Shown: positions 32,526-42,244 of the stretch, piece after piece | How positions within the stretch are numbered: the first letter of the stretch is position 1 | How the letters are laid out: every line of letters begins with the position of its first letter | Assembly (NCBI GenBank): GCA_035695825.1 | Contig: DASRRH010000026.1 | Span: 310,001-374,000 of the forward strand | Source: JAKEFM01 sp035695825 | GTDB taxonomy: Bacteria; Planctomycetota; UBA1135; JAKEFM01 | DNA: 64,000 bases | Direction: 5' to 3' | The notes under the pieces: model-generated | Told to the model about the DNA's origin: nothing | Databases searched by the model: none | The model's input: the letters and a program-made list of their open reading frames with translations, nothing else | Made by a program: the position numbers and the translations under genes

Positions 32526-33482
32526 ATGGTCCGGGAAAGAGGGATCGTCTACGTCGCGGTCGGGCTCGAGGCGGCCCGGTCGGTCGAGCGGCGGCTTCGC
32601 AAGCTCGACCCACGCGCTCTCCGGGAGGGGAGGTTCCATGTGGCCCCCGAAGAGGCGATCCCCTCCTCGCTGCGGGTCCTGTGGGGAGAGCGCCCCGTGG
32701 TTCTCGTCGGCGGGCGCGGGCCCGGCCTCCGCGAGAGCGCGGGAGCCCCTCCGCTCCCCCTCCCGTCGATCGCGACTCCCCCCCGAGCCGCGCCGCTCCT
32801 CGCGCCGGGCGAGGGGGATCCCCTCGGTCCGGTGGGCCGCCTCGCCGCCTGCGTCGCCCACGAGCTCAACAATCCGCTCGACGGCTGCCGGCGATTTCTG
32901 GAGCTCGCCCTCGACCCGCGGACCGAGCAGGGGGAGGGCCGGGAGTTCCTGCGTCACGCGAAGGAAGGGCTCGGCCGGATGGCGGAGGTCGTGCGCGAGC
33001 TCCTCGCCTTCGCGCGGGGCGCCGCCCTCGAGACGAGCGAGGTCGACCTCCACGAGCTCCTCTCCCAGGCCGCCGCCTCCGTCCGGGGGGGAACGCCCGC
33101 CCGTTTCGTTCTCGGTACCGCCCCCGGCCTCGCCCGGGTGCCCGGGGGCCTGTTCGCGGTCTTCACGAACCTCCTTCGCAACGCCCTCGAGGCGACCCCG
33201 CCGGGGACGCCGGTCGAGGTCGGTCTGCGCCGAACGCGGCGGGGGCGGTTCGTCGTCGAGATCCGCGACGGCGGACCCGGAATCCCTCCCGCGCAGATGC
33301 ACCGGGTCTTCGAACCCTTCTACACGACCAAGGCGAACGGCACCGGACTCGGCCTCCCGATCGCCCGGCACGTGGCCCGCCGCCACGGCGCCCGGCTCCT
33401 CCTCCGGAGCCGGCCCGGGGAGGGCACGGTCGCCCGGCTCCTCCTCCCCCCTCCCCGGGAAGAGGAGAGGCCCCCCCGGTGA
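32526..33482 (+). CDS. Cytosolic sensor histidine kinase
   Basis: A 318-residue kinase with no membrane segment. Residues 1-95 are of unknown type, perhaps a degenerate receiver. The HisKA box is VAHELNNPLDG with H112. The ATPase domain carries NLLRNALEA (N box), DGGPGI (G1), FEPFYTTK (F) and GTGLGLPIARH (G2). It overlaps the response-regulator gene as GTGA and so is its partner. In exosortase systems a comparable pair is PrsK/PrsR, but this kinase lacks the usual membrane and GAF parts. Confidence 0.92.
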   Translation: MVRERGIVYVAVGLEAARSVERRLRKLDPRALREGRFHVAPEEAIPSSLRVLWGERPVVLVGGRGPGLRESAGAPPLPLPSIATPPRAAPLLAPGEGDPLGPVGRLAACVAHELNNPLDGCRRFLELALDPRTEQGEGREFLRHAKEGLGRMAEVVRELLAFARGAALETSEVDLHELLSQAAASVRGGTPARFVLGTAPGLARVPGGLFAVFTNLLRNALEATPPGTPVEVGLRRTRRGRFVVEIRDGGPGIPPAQMHRVFEPFYTTKANGTGLGLPIARHVARRHGARLLLRSRPGEGTVARLLLPPPREEERPPR

Positions 33483-34870
33483 CCGAGCCCCGCGTCCTCC
33501 TCGTCGACGACGATCCCTTCGTCACGCGGTCCCTCGCCGAGATCCTCTCCCGCGAGGGGTTCGAGGTCGCCACGGCCTCCGACGGGGTCGAGGCCGCCGC
33601 GGCCGCGCGCGAGCGCCCCTTCGACGTCGTCATCGCCGACGTCAACCTCCCGAGGCTCGACGGGCTCTCCTTGCTCCGGGAGATCCGGGTGGGCGAGTCG
33701 GCCCCCGCCGTCGTCCTCGTGACGGGGTTCGGGACCGTCGAGGCCGCCGTCGCTGCGATGCGGGAGGGGGCCTTCGACTTCCTCGCGAAGCCCCTGGTCG
33801 ACGACGTCGTCCTCCTCGCGGTTCGGCGCGCGGTCGAGAGCCGCCAGCTCCGCCGCGAGAACGAGCACCTCCGGGCCCGCCTCCGGATTCCCGGAGGGTC
33901 CGACCGGATCGTCGGCAGCGACCCGAGGATGCAGCGCATCATCGAGACGATCGAGGCGGTCGCGCCAACCCGCGCGACCGTCCTCCTCACGGGCGAGTCC
34001 GGCACGGGGAAGACCGTCCTCGCGCGGGACATCCACCGCCGCTCCCCGCGCTGGGCGAAGCCCTTCGTCGAGGTGAACTGCGGCGCCTTGCCCGAGACGC
34101 TTCTCGAATCCGAGCTCTTCGGGCACGTGCGAGGGGCGTTCACGGGAGCCGTCAAGGACCGGCCCGGGAAGTTCGAGGCCGCGGAGGGGGGGACGATCTT
34201 CCTCGACGAGGTCGCGACGGGGTCGCCCGCCCTTCAGGTGAAGCTCCTCCGGGTCCTGCAGGACCGCGTCGTCGAGCGCGTTGGAGAGGCACGCCCGCGG
34301 CACGTCGACGTGCGCGTGCTCCTCGCGACGAACCGCGACCTCGCGGTGGAGGTGCGCGCGGGGCGGTTCCGGGAGGACCTCCTCTACCGGATCCAGGTCG
34401 TCACGATCGACGTCCCCGGCCTGCGGGACCGTCCGGGCGACATCCCGATCCTCGCGGAGTCCTTCCTCGAGCGCTTCTGCAAGGAGAACGACCGGAAGGT
34501 CCGAGGGTTCACTCGCGAGGCGATGGACGCCCTGCTCCGCCATTCCTGGCCGGGAAACGTCCGCGAGCTCGAGAACGTCGTCGAGCGCGCCGTCGTGCTC
34601 TGCCGGGGCCGGTCGATCGGCGTCGAGGACCTTCCGCGGACCCTCGGGGAGGAAGGGGGGGGGGCGGCCGTTCCCGCGGAGGCGGGCCCCCTGCCGCTGC
34701 GCCGGGCGCTCGAGGCCCCCGAGAAGCGCTTGATCGAACGGGCCCTCGCGACGAACGGCGGCAACCGCCAGAAGACGGCGGCGATGCTCGGGGTGAACCG
34801 GACGACCCTCTTCAACAAGATGCGGAAGTACGGGCTCCTTCGTCCGGGCGGGGAGGCCCCGAGCGGTTAA
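33479..34870 (+). CDS. Sigma-54-dependent response regulator (PrsR-like position)
   Basis: A 463-residue NtrC-type regulator. The receiver has D54 in IADVNLP. The AAA+ domain has GESGTGKT, the intact sigma-54 loop GAFTGA, FLDEVAT and FREDLLYRI. A Fis-type helix-turn-helix ends the protein (NRQKTAAMLGVNRTTLFNKMRKYGL). It follows its kinase with a 4-base overlap and precedes a TPR lipoprotein. Its neighbourhood suggests control of the exosortase/polysaccharide genes through RpoN, but I found no convincing -24/-12 site. Confidence 0.94.
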   Translation: MTEPRVLLVDDDPFVTRSLAEILSREGFEVATASDGVEAAAAARERPFDVVIADVNLPRLDGLSLLREIRVGESAPAVVLVTGFGTVEAAVAAMREGAFDFLAKPLVDDVVLLAVRRAVESRQLRRENEHLRARLRIPGGSDRIVGSDPRMQRIIETIEAVAPTRATVLLTGESGTGKTVLARDIHRRSPRWAKPFVEVNCGALPETLLESELFGHVRGAFTGAVKDRPGKFEAAEGGTIFLDEVATGSPALQVKLLRVLQDRVVERVGEARPRHVDVRVLLATNRDLAVEVRAGRFREDLLYRIQVVTIDVPGLRDRPGDIPILAESFLERFCKENDRKVRGFTREAMDALLRHSWPGNVRELENVVERAVVLCRGRSIGVEDLPRTLGEEGGGAAVPAEAGPLPLRRALEAPEKRLIERALATNGGNRQKTAAMLGVNRTTLFNKMRKYGLLRPGGEAPSG

Positions 34871-34904
34871 CCGCCCGGGCGCGCGGCTCTATCCTCTCCT
34901 GACG

Positions 34905-37900
34905 ATGTCCCCGACCCGCACCCTCGCGGGGGCGATGCTCCTCCTCGGGCTGCTCGCCGGGGGAGGCTCCCTCCTCTCCGGGGGGTGTCGCCGGACGGCG
35001 CGGTCCCACCTCGAGGCCGCCCGGGCATTCGCGGGCTCGCTCCGCCCGGAGGAATACGACCCGCCCGTGCGGCTCCGGATTCTCGAGGAACTCGACGCCG
35101 CCGTGCCGAAGGCCGAGGAGGCCGGCGACCGCGCCCTCCTGCGCGAGGCGCTCCTCTTCCGGGCGCAGATCTTCTCCCGCACCGGACTCGGGGACCGCGC
35201 GGTCGGGGACCTGCGCCAGATCCTCGAGCGGATCGATCCGCAGGACGAGACGGCGCTGCGGGACCTCGGGGTCCTCCACGAGAGCCTCGCCGAGGAGGAG
35301 AGGGCGATCCCCTACCTCGATCGAGTCCTCGAGCGCCGGCCCGACGACGCGGTCGCTCTGTTCTGGTCGGCGGACGCCTTCCGGCGTCGCGCCAACCGCA
35401 GGATCGAGCGCCTGCGGGAGAGGCTCGAGCCGCTCCTCGCGCAGCGGCAGACGCGGGAGGCGGCCGAGACCGCGGACGCCCTGGCCTACCTCCCCTCCTC
35501 GGACCCGCGGGCGGTGCGCCTGGCTCGCGAGCTCGAGAAGGGGAGCGTCCCCTCCGGCCTCCGCGCCACGGTTCTCGAGGCGATCGACGCGTCGCGGACC
35601 GCCCGCTCCGAGGCGCTCCAACGCTACCGACGATCGTTCCGCCTCCAGCCGGACGATCCCTCCCTGCGGTCGCTCGAGGGCCTCCTCCTCCTCTCCTACC
35701 GTGCGGGGCTCGAGGAGGAGACGCTCGCCGCGCTCGCCCTGGCCAGCGCCGTCCCCTCCGCGCGGCGCGATCCCGAGACCGCGCTCGCGGCCGGCCTCGT
35801 CGGCGTCCACCGCCTCCTCCCTCCTCCCGCAGCGCGGGGGATCTCCCCTCTCTCGGTCGAGCCCGTCCGCCACCTCCTCCGCCTCCCGAGCGAGAACCCC
35901 AAGCTCTGGTCGGTGATCCTCCCCCTCTCGCCGACCATCCTGGAGCGCTTCGTCGACGGCCGCGACCTCTCCTCCTTCGAGGGCATGGCGCGGTCCGATT
36001 TCTTCCGCAACTGGGGTCCGTACGACTCGGTCCTCGGCTTCCTCCTCCCCTATCTCACCGGAGTCGTGCGCGTCCTGAGGGGGGACCTCGATGGAGCGGT
36101 CGCGCCGCTCCGGGACGCGGCCTCGCGCGCCGACCGCGACCGGGCGCGGGGGGCGGTCGCCGGGCGGCTCCTCGCCCGGGTCGCCTACGTGCGCCGGGAC
36201 CTCCCCCTCCTCCGAGAGGCGGCGAAGGGGCTCCTCGCCCTCGACGAGGACGACGCCGACGCTTTCGCGGTCCGGGGGCTCGGCGAGCTGCGCCTCGGGG
36301 GGGAGCCGGGCGAGGCGGCCGGGGCGTTGCGCCGCGCGATCGAGCTCGACCCCGGCGCGGGAGCCGACCTCGCCCGCCCCTGGGAAGAGGCGGAGGCGGG
36401 GGAGCAGGGGGCGCTCGGGCGCCAGGCCTCGACGCTCGCGGAGCGTCTCGTGCGGACGAGGGCTTCCATCGATCTCCAGGTCCCGGACGCGCCGCTCTTC
36501 CTCCTCGTGGCTCGGGCGCTCGAGTCGTTCGAGCGCAAGGAGGCGGCTCTCCGGAACGCACAGGAGGCCGCTTTCCGGCTCGGGGCTTTCCTTCCCACGA
36601 CCCGCGCCCTCGGTCTGATGCAGGTCCGGTGCGGCCGCCGCGCCGAGGGGGCGGAGACGCTCCGGTCGGTCCTCGCTCTCGCCCCGGACGACCTCGAGTC
36701 GCTGCGCGCCTGTGTCTCCCTCGGACCCGAGGTCCCGAGGGAGGCGACGGTCCTCTTCCTCGATCAGGCGCCGCCTTCCGAGGCGAGGGCCCTCCTCGCC
36801 CGCCTCCGCCTCGGGCGCGGGGACGCGGAGCGCGCCCTCTCGCTCCTCGAGCCGGAGGAGGGCGATCCCGAGGCCGAGCGGATCCGGGCAGGCGCCCTGC
36901 GCGCCCTCGGTCGGAACGAGGCCGCGCGCGAGCGTCTCGGACGCCTCTCCCCCGAGCGCCTCGACCCCCTCCTCCTCTCCGGCGATTGGCTCGCCCTGGC
37001 TGCGGCCACGGGCGAGGCGCGGGACGCGGCGAGCGCCGCGGAGACGCTCCTCGCCCCCGGAGTCCCCGGGCCGAAGCGACTGGAGGGGGCCCTCCGACTC
37101 CTCGCCCTCGGCTTCGCGGGCGAGGTCCTCCGGCTCGTTCCGGAGGAGGAGGGACCGGACGCCCTCCGCACGCGCGGGATCGCTCTCCTTCTCCGTCGCG
37201 ATCTCCTCGGGGCGCGAGACGCGCTCGACCGCGCGCATGGCCTGGGATCCCCGCTCGCCGCGCGGGACCTGGAACTCCTCTCCCTGGTAGCGGGAGATCT
37301 GCTTCCTCCCGTGCGCCCCCGGAAGGGAGCGGGGAGCCGGCAGGAGACCCGCGGGGGCTCGCCGGCTGGGCCCTCGACCGGGACCGCCGAACCCCCCGAG
37401 GTCCGGTTCGTCCGGCTCGCCGAGGACGCGCCGGGGTGGGAGAGCCTCCTTCTCGAGCGAACGGCCTCGCGCCGCGGGGAACCCTTCGTCGCCGGCGCTC
37501 GGGCGCGGGCTCTCCTCCGGTCGGGGCGAGCCTCCGCGGCGATCGAGGAGGCGGGGGCCCTTCTCCGGCGGGATCCGCGCGACGCCTCCGCCCTCGAGGT
37601 CCTCGCCCGGGCCTGCCGGGAGGAGGGGTGGGACCCGCTCGCGCGGGCGCCGGCCGCGGATCCTCCCGCGGGAACGCGCCCGGCCTCGCTCGCTCCCCTC
37701 GACCCTCTCGCCGCGTGGCGGGCGCTGCGGGGACGCGCCCTCGGCGGGGATCGCTCGTTCGACGGGGAGGACCTGATCGCGGTGATGGAGGCCCTCCCTC
37801 CGGCCCTCCGGGAGCTCGCCGCGGAGGACGCCGCGCTCCTCCTCTTTCGAGCGCGGGACGAGTTCCGCGGGGATCGCGCGGCTCTTGCGGAACGCCTTCC

Positions 37901-38729
37901 GAGGGTCGGCTCGGTGGCCCTCCTCGCCGCTTCCAATCTGAGTGGATCGGAGAGGCGCGCCGCCCTCGCCAAGCTCGGGGAGGAGCTCCGCAAGGGGAGC
38001 CTGTCTCCTCCTTCGCCGCGGTTCCTCGCCGCGGCGCTGCCGGCGCTCCTCGATGCCGACCCCGTCTCGGTGGGCGAGCTTCTGGCCGCCCTGCGCGAGC
38101 TGGATCCCTCGGATCCCGGTCTCCTCCGGGCCCATGCGGATTTTTTCGAGAGGACGGGGGACGCCGTCCGCTCCTTCGCGCTCGCCCGGAGGGAGGCCGA
38201 GTTCTTCGGAGGGGGTGAGGCGAGGCTCGCGGTCGCTCGGCGGATCGCGCGGCGGGGGCCCGTCCCCGCCGAGGATCCGCGATCGTGGGTCCGCCCGCTC
38301 GCCCTACTCGATGGATCGCCCACTCGCGTCGGAACGGAGGTCCGGGCCGAAGGGCGCGGGGAGGAGGGAGCGATTCGCGCCGCCCTCGAGGCCGCGGCGA
38401 GGAACGATGCGGGCGCGGAAGGGGAAGCCCTGGAGGCCTGGATCCCGAGCGGCGCGGACAGGGAGGCCGCCGAGACGCTCCGCGCGGAGGCGGCCCTCCG
38501 CCGCGGAGCGCTCGCGGAGGCCGAGAGATGGGCGCAGAGCGCAGGGGCCGCCTCCCCCACTCCTTCGGCGCTCCTCTTCCAGGCGCTGGCGCTCGTCTTC
38601 GGGGGACGCGGGGCCGAGGCGGCTTCCCTCCTCGAGTCGGCGCCGGAGGCGATCGAGCGTGCGGAGGGGCCGCTGCGGGAGGCGCTCCTCGACCTGCGGC
38701 AGGGGCTCGCGCCCGTTCGAAAACCCTAA
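34905..38729 (+). CDS. Large TPR-repeat lipoprotein
   Basis: A 1274-residue protein with a signal peptide and lipobox (LLSGGC, Cys28). Almost all the rest is helical repeats of TPR character, with hydrophobic/Ala pairs recurring about every 34 residues (for example YLDRVLERRPDDAVALFWSA and RRAIELDPGAGADL). It recalls the PrsT-type TPR lipoproteins of exosortase systems, which are similarly long. Charged Gly/Pro-rich linker near 805-835. Its stop codon overlaps that of the convergent deacetylase gene (CTAA, 38726-38729). Confidence 0.82.
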   Translation: MSPTRTLAGAMLLLGLLAGGGSLLSGGCRRTARSHLEAARAFAGSLRPEEYDPPVRLRILEELDAAVPKAEEAGDRALLREALLFRAQIFSRTGLGDRAVGDLRQILERIDPQDETALRDLGVLHESLAEEERAIPYLDRVLERRPDDAVALFWSADAFRRRANRRIERLRERLEPLLAQRQTREAAETADALAYLPSSDPRAVRLARELEKGSVPSGLRATVLEAIDASRTARSEALQRYRRSFRLQPDDPSLRSLEGLLLLSYRAGLEEETLAALALASAVPSARRDPETALAAGLVGVHRLLPPPAARGISPLSVEPVRHLLRLPSENPKLWSVILPLSPTILERFVDGRDLSSFEGMARSDFFRNWGPYDSVLGFLLPYLTGVVRVLRGDLDGAVAPLRDAASRADRDRARGAVAGRLLARVAYVRRDLPLLREAAKGLLALDEDDADAFAVRGLGELRLGGEPGEAAGALRRAIELDPGAGADLARPWEEAEAGEQGALGRQASTLAERLVRTRASIDLQVPDAPLFLLVARALESFERKEAALRNAQEAAFRLGAFLPTTRALGLMQVRCGRRAEGAETLRSVLALAPDDLESLRACVSLGPEVPREATVLFLDQAPPSEARALLARLRLGRGDAERALSLLEPEEGDPEAERIRAGALRALGRNEAARERLGRLSPERLDPLLLSGDWLALAAATGEARDAASAAETLLAPGVPGPKRLEGALRLLALGFAGEVLRLVPEEEGPDALRTRGIALLLRRDLLGARDALDRAHGLGSPLAARDLELLSLVAGDLLPPVRPRKGAGSRQETRGGSPAGPSTGTAEPPEVRFVRLAEDAPGWESLLLERTASRRGEPFVAGARARALLRSGRASAAIEEAGALLRRDPRDASALEVLARACREEGWDPLARAPAADPPAGTRPASLAPLDPLAAWRALRGRALGGDRSFDGEDLIAVMEALPPALRELAAEDAALLLFRARDEFRGDRAALAERLPRVGSVALLAASNLSGSERRAALAKLGEELRKGSLSPPSPRFLAAALPALLDADPVSVGELLAALRELDPSDPGLLRAHADFFERTGDAVRSFALARREAEFFGGGEARLAVARRIARRGPVPAEDPRSWVRPLALLDGSPTRVGTEVRAEGRGEEGAIRAALEAAARNDAGAEGEALEAWIPSGADREAAETLRAEAALRRGALAEAERWAQSAGAASPTPSALLFQALALVFGGRGAEAASLLESAPEAIERAEGPLREALLDLRQGLAPVRKP

Positions 38730-39583
38730 GACGTCCCCCCGAAGCGTTCCCCGAGGACTTCCCCCATCGGCGCGAACTCGAGGCGATCGAGGAGCGCGTC
38801 GAGCTTCGCGCGCGCCCCTCGCAGACCCACCCGGTGGCGGAAGCGCGCGAGCGCCCCCGCGGCGACCCGCGGCTGGTCCGGGTCGAGCTCCCAAGGGTGG
38901 AGGTAGATCGCCGCCGGATACCCCGCCCGGTGGAACCGGCGGACCGCGAGGAGAAGGAGGGAGAGGGGGAAGAGGCGAAAGTAGCCTCCTCCCCCTACGG
39001 GGAGGTTCGTCCCCGCGACGCGCAGCGTGAGCGGGGGGAACTCGAGGAGGCGCCGCCCCCCCTCGAACGTCAGGGAGACGGGGAACCGCGAGAAACGGGG
39101 CATTCCGTAGGTCGGATGTCGGACGGGGAAGACGCTCGAGTCGTAGGCGTACCCCTCCTCCGCGAGGATCGCAAGCGCCCAGGGGGTGCGCTCCGTCACG
39201 GTGAACGTGGACGCCCGGAACCCGCGCACGGGTTTTCCCGTGAGGGCCTCGAGGATGTCGCGCGTCCGGCGGAGGTCCTCGCGGAACCCCTTCGGGCCGA
39301 GATCGTGGACGAAGCGGTGGTCATACCCGTGGCTCCCGACCTCGTGCCCCGCTTCCGCGATCTCCCGGACGAGCCCCGGCTCCCGCTCGGCGACCCAGCC
39401 GAGCGTGAAGAAGGTTGCCCGGGCGCGCGCGCGCCCGAGGAGGTCGAGGAGGAAGGCCACCTGGGAGGGGCTGCGGCGGGCGAGGCCGTCCCAGGAGGCG
39501 CGGGGGATCGCATCCCGATAGTTGGCGACCTGGAAGTACTCCTCGAGGTCGAAGGTGAGGGCGTCGCGGAACGGCGCGTTCAC
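38726..39583 (-). CDS. Polysaccharide deacetylase of the exosortase (DUF3473) type
   Basis: A 285-residue NodB-fold deacetylase with a C-terminal DUF3473-type region. LTFDLEEYFQVANY carries the catalytic/metal Asp, SHGYDHRFVHDL the metal His pair, and FRASTFTVTERTPWALAILAEEGYAYDSSVFPVRHP the next blocks. The C-terminal half has the YLHPWELDPDQPR segment diagnostic for exosortase-associated members. It probably removes N-acetyl groups from the exported polysaccharide. It is the last gene of the long minus-strand run. Confidence 0.93.
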   Translation of the reverse strand: MNAPFRDALTFDLEEYFQVANYRDAIPRASWDGLARRSPSQVAFLLDLLGRARARATFFTLGWVAEREPGLVREIAEAGHEVGSHGYDHRFVHDLGPKGFREDLRRTRDILEALTGKPVRGFRASTFTVTERTPWALAILAEEGYAYDSSVFPVRHPTYGMPRFSRFPVSLTFEGGRRLLEFPPLTLRVAGTNLPVGGGGYFRLFPLSLLLLAVRRFHRAGYPAAIYLHPWELDPDQPRVAAGALARFRHRVGLRGARAKLDALLDRLEFAPMGEVLGERFGGTS

Positions 39584-39596
39584 GGAGGGGAGCGGT

Positions 39597-41069
39597 TCAG
39601 GGCGAGGGGAGGAGGAAGGGGAGGAGCGCCGTGGCGAGGGCCTGCAGGCGGTCGCGCGCCGCGTCCTCCGTCTCGCCTCTCCCGAGGAAGGTGTCGAGGC
39701 GGACGAGGAGGCTCCTCCCCCCGCCGCCCGAGAAGGCGTCGAGGAGGAAGTCCCACTGGTGGCGGAGGTACGAAGAGGTGGCGCGCCCGCCGCTCAGATA
39801 GAAATAGGCGCAGAGGAGCCGACCGCCCGGCCCGGACGCCGACAGGGTCCGCGCCTCGAGGGGGGGCGTGGCGCCGACCCGGAGCGTCCCGCGGTCGAGG
39901 AGGTCGAAGCCCGAGCCGAGGTAGCAGACCTCCGGGGGATGCGCGGCCTTGCGCTGCCCCGCCCCTCGGATGAGGGCGACGGTCACCGCCGGCTCTCCCT
40001 CCTTCTCGTAGACCCGGTAGACCACGTCCCGCGTCTCGAGGAGGGCGATCATCCGCTCGGTCACCGGCAGGTCGCGCGCGACGCTGCCCGCGAGCTCTCG
40101 GGGGACGACCGCCGCGAGGGGCGCGGGCGCCGGGGGCGGCCCCGCGCGCGAGAGCTGGAGGGCGATCGAGAGGATCGACCCGGCCGCGACCAGGGCGCGC
40201 GCGCGCCCCGCGCTCGGGGGGAGTCCTCCCGCGGCCGGGGGTGAGGGAGGAGGAGGGGCCGTGCCGGGGAGGACCTTGCGGTCGAGGAGGACCAGGAGCC
40301 CGAACGCGCCGAGGTAGAGGGGGAGCGCGGCGGCCTCGTGGGCGATCCCCCGCAGGCTCTCGGCTCCGAAGAACCGCGCGGCCACGATGAGAAGGCCGAG
40401 CCGGACCGTGTTCGCGAGGAAGGCGAGGGGGGCGGCGAGGAGGAGGAGAGCCGAGGCCGCTCCCGGCCTCCGCCGCGTGAAGAGGAAGCCGTACGCGTAG
40501 GCGAGCGTGCCGAACCCGAGGAGCGAGCGCAGGCCGCTGCAAGCCTCCCCCACGACGAGAGTCGGTCCGTCCCGGAGTCGGAGCGAGGGGCCCGTGCGCT
40601 CGACCCCGAGCCCGAGGAGGTTCGTCGCCGCGACCGCCGCGGAGGCGGAGCCCTCCTTCAGATGGAAGGAGAGGTCCGCGACGAACTTGATCGGGATCGG
40701 GATCGCGAAGGCGAGGAACAGGACGGGAGCGAGGCTTTCCCGGAGCGCGCGGCGGCCCCGGAGCGCGCCCGCGAGGCCGGGGAGGAGGAGGAGGAGGGAG
40801 AAGCCGCTCACCGAGTCGATGCGGGCGAGGAGGCCCGCGAGGTGGAGGGAGAATCCGGCCGCGAGGAGGGGGAGCCCCGCGCGCGTCCGTCCATCGGAGG
40901 CGAGGCCGCGCAGGCGCCGGACGGCGAAGAATCCCGCCACGGCGGCGACGACGGGGCCGTGCGCGTAGGGGGAGCCCGCGGCGAGCCACCGATCCCCCAG
41001 CCAGTGGAGCGTCGAGGCGTAGGCGGCGGCGAGCAGAGCCGCGCAGAGAAGGCCGGGAAGCCTCTTCAT
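39597..41069 (-). CDS. Exosortase fused to an EpsI (DUF3485) domain
   Basis: A 490-residue fusion. Residues 1-280 are an exosortase: eight or so membrane helices, the catalytic Cys177 in GEACSGLRSL, Arg223 in ANTVRLGLL and His244 in GIAHEAA. Residues about 290-490 form an EpsI/DUF3485 domain, with HPPEVCYLGSG and SSYLRHQWDFLLD. Exosortases cut C-terminal sorting tripartite signals (PEP-CTERM type). I see no protein in the window with such a signal. Start overlaps the upstream stop as ATGA. Confidence 0.93.
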   Translation of the reverse strand: MKRLPGLLCAALLAAAYASTLHWLGDRWLAAGSPYAHGPVVAAVAGFFAVRRLRGLASDGRTRAGLPLLAAGFSLHLAGLLARIDSVSGFSLLLLLPGLAGALRGRRALRESLAPVLFLAFAIPIPIKFVADLSFHLKEGSASAAVAATNLLGLGVERTGPSLRLRDGPTLVVGEACSGLRSLLGFGTLAYAYGFLFTRRRPGAASALLLLAAPLAFLANTVRLGLLIVAARFFGAESLRGIAHEAAALPLYLGAFGLLVLLDRKVLPGTAPPPPSPPAAGGLPPSAGRARALVAAGSILSIALQLSRAGPPPAPAPLAAVVPRELAGSVARDLPVTERMIALLETRDVVYRVYEKEGEPAVTVALIRGAGQRKAAHPPEVCYLGSGFDLLDRGTLRVGATPPLEARTLSASGPGGRLLCAYFYLSGGRATSSYLRHQWDFLLDAFSGGGGRSLLVRLDTFLGRGETEDAARDRLQALATALLPFLLPSP

Positions 41070-42244
41070 CGGCCCCCTCCTCCCCCACCGGCCCCCGCGG
41101 CCTGCGGCCGCGCGCCGCTGAGGAGAGGGGCGAGCGAGCGCTCGACGCGCTCCACGTTCCCCTCCCAGGTGAATCGGCCGGCGAGGAGGCGCTCGCGCCC
41201 CGCGCGCCCGAGCGCCGCGCGGGCGCCGGGGTCGTCGAGGAGCCGGGCGATCGCCCGCGCGAGGGCCAAGGGGTCCTCGGGCGGGAAGAGGAGGGCCTCT
41301 CGCTCGTCGCGCACGATCTCCTCGACGTTTCGTTGGCGTGGGGCGACGACCGCCTTCGCGCACGCGAGGTACTCGAAGATCTTGAGCGGCGAGGCGTAGG
41401 GATTGATCGCGGGAAGAAGGGCGACGTCGAAGGCGGCCACGTGGAGCGGGACCTCCGCGTGCGCGACCTCTCCGGTGAAGAGGACGCGCTCCGCCAGCCC
41501 CGCCGCGCGCGCCCGCTCCTCGAGGGCGCCCCGGGCCGGGCCCTCGCCGACCACGAGGAGCCGGGCGCCGCGCAGCCCGGGGGTCGCCATGGCCTCGAGG
41601 ACGAGGTCCAGGCGGTGCCAGGGCCGGAGGTAGCCGACGAATCCGAGGACCCCCTCCGCAGGGAGGCCGAGGCGCTTCCGGATCCCGGCCCCGTCGAGGT
41701 CGGGCCGGAAGCGCGCGAGGTCGACGCCGTTCGGGGTGAGGAGGATCCGGGATCGCTCGACCCCCCACCCCTCGACCTCGTCCCGCAGGACCCCCGAGAC
41801 GACGGCGAGCCGGGAGGCGCGGCGGAGGATCGTCCGCTCGACGCGCGCGCCGAGGCCGGGGAGGAGCAGCCCTCGGGTGCGGTGGAGCTCGCGCGCAAGG
41901 GGGGAGTTCACCTCGAGGACGAGCGGCCGCGAGGTCACCCCGGCGGCGAGGATCCCCGAGGCGTCCGCGAACGCGTAGCGCTGGTAGAGGAAGTCGGGGC
42001 GAAACGCCCGAGCCGCCCGGAGGAGGCGCCACGCTCCGTAGGGGATGTAGGCGTATTCGGCCGCCTCCCGGGCCGCCCGACGCAGCCCGCCCGGCCGCTC
42101 GAGGACGGTGCCCCCACCCCCCCGGATCGGCGGGGAGACCTCGAGCACTTCGTGCCCGCGCGCGCGGAAGGCCTCGACGAGGCTGCGGATGTGGACGGCC
42201 GATCCGTCGCGCGCTCGCGTGCGGTGCGCGTAGAGGATTCTCAC
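41066..42244 (-). CDS. GT4 glycosyltransferase, exosortase-cluster type
   Basis: A 392-residue GT-B enzyme of family 4. The N-terminal acceptor domain starts MRILYAHRTRARDGSAVHI. The donor domain has LTPNGVDLARFRPD, GFVGYLRPWHRLDLVLEAM and the distal INPYASPLKIFEYLACAKAVVA (EX7E-type site). It resembles the GT4 enzymes regularly found in exosortase operons. A Gly/Ala-rich tail ends the protein. Sugar and linkage are unknown. Confidence 0.9.
   Translation of the reverse strand: MRILYAHRTRARDGSAVHIRSLVEAFRARGHEVLEVSPPIRGGGGTVLERPGGLRRAAREAAEYAYIPYGAWRLLRAARAFRPDFLYQRYAFADASGILAAGVTSRPLVLEVNSPLARELHRTRGLLLPGLGARVERTILRRASRLAVVSGVLRDEVEGWGVERSRILLTPNGVDLARFRPDLDGAGIRKRLGLPAEGVLGFVGYLRPWHRLDLVLEAMATPGLRGARLLVVGEGPARGALEERARAAGLAERVLFTGEVAHAEVPLHVAAFDVALLPAINPYASPLKIFEYLACAKAVVAPRQRNVEEIVRDEREALLFPPEDPLALARAIARLLDDPGARAALGRAGRERLLAGRFTWEGNVERVERSLAPLLSGARPQAAGAGGGGGGR

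Noticed and set aside
34812..38135. Very long open frame antisense to the TPR lipoprotein
   Set aside because: It is an effect of GC-rich codon use. The plus strand has a signal peptide, lipobox and TPR repeats, while the antisense product has no recognisable domain.
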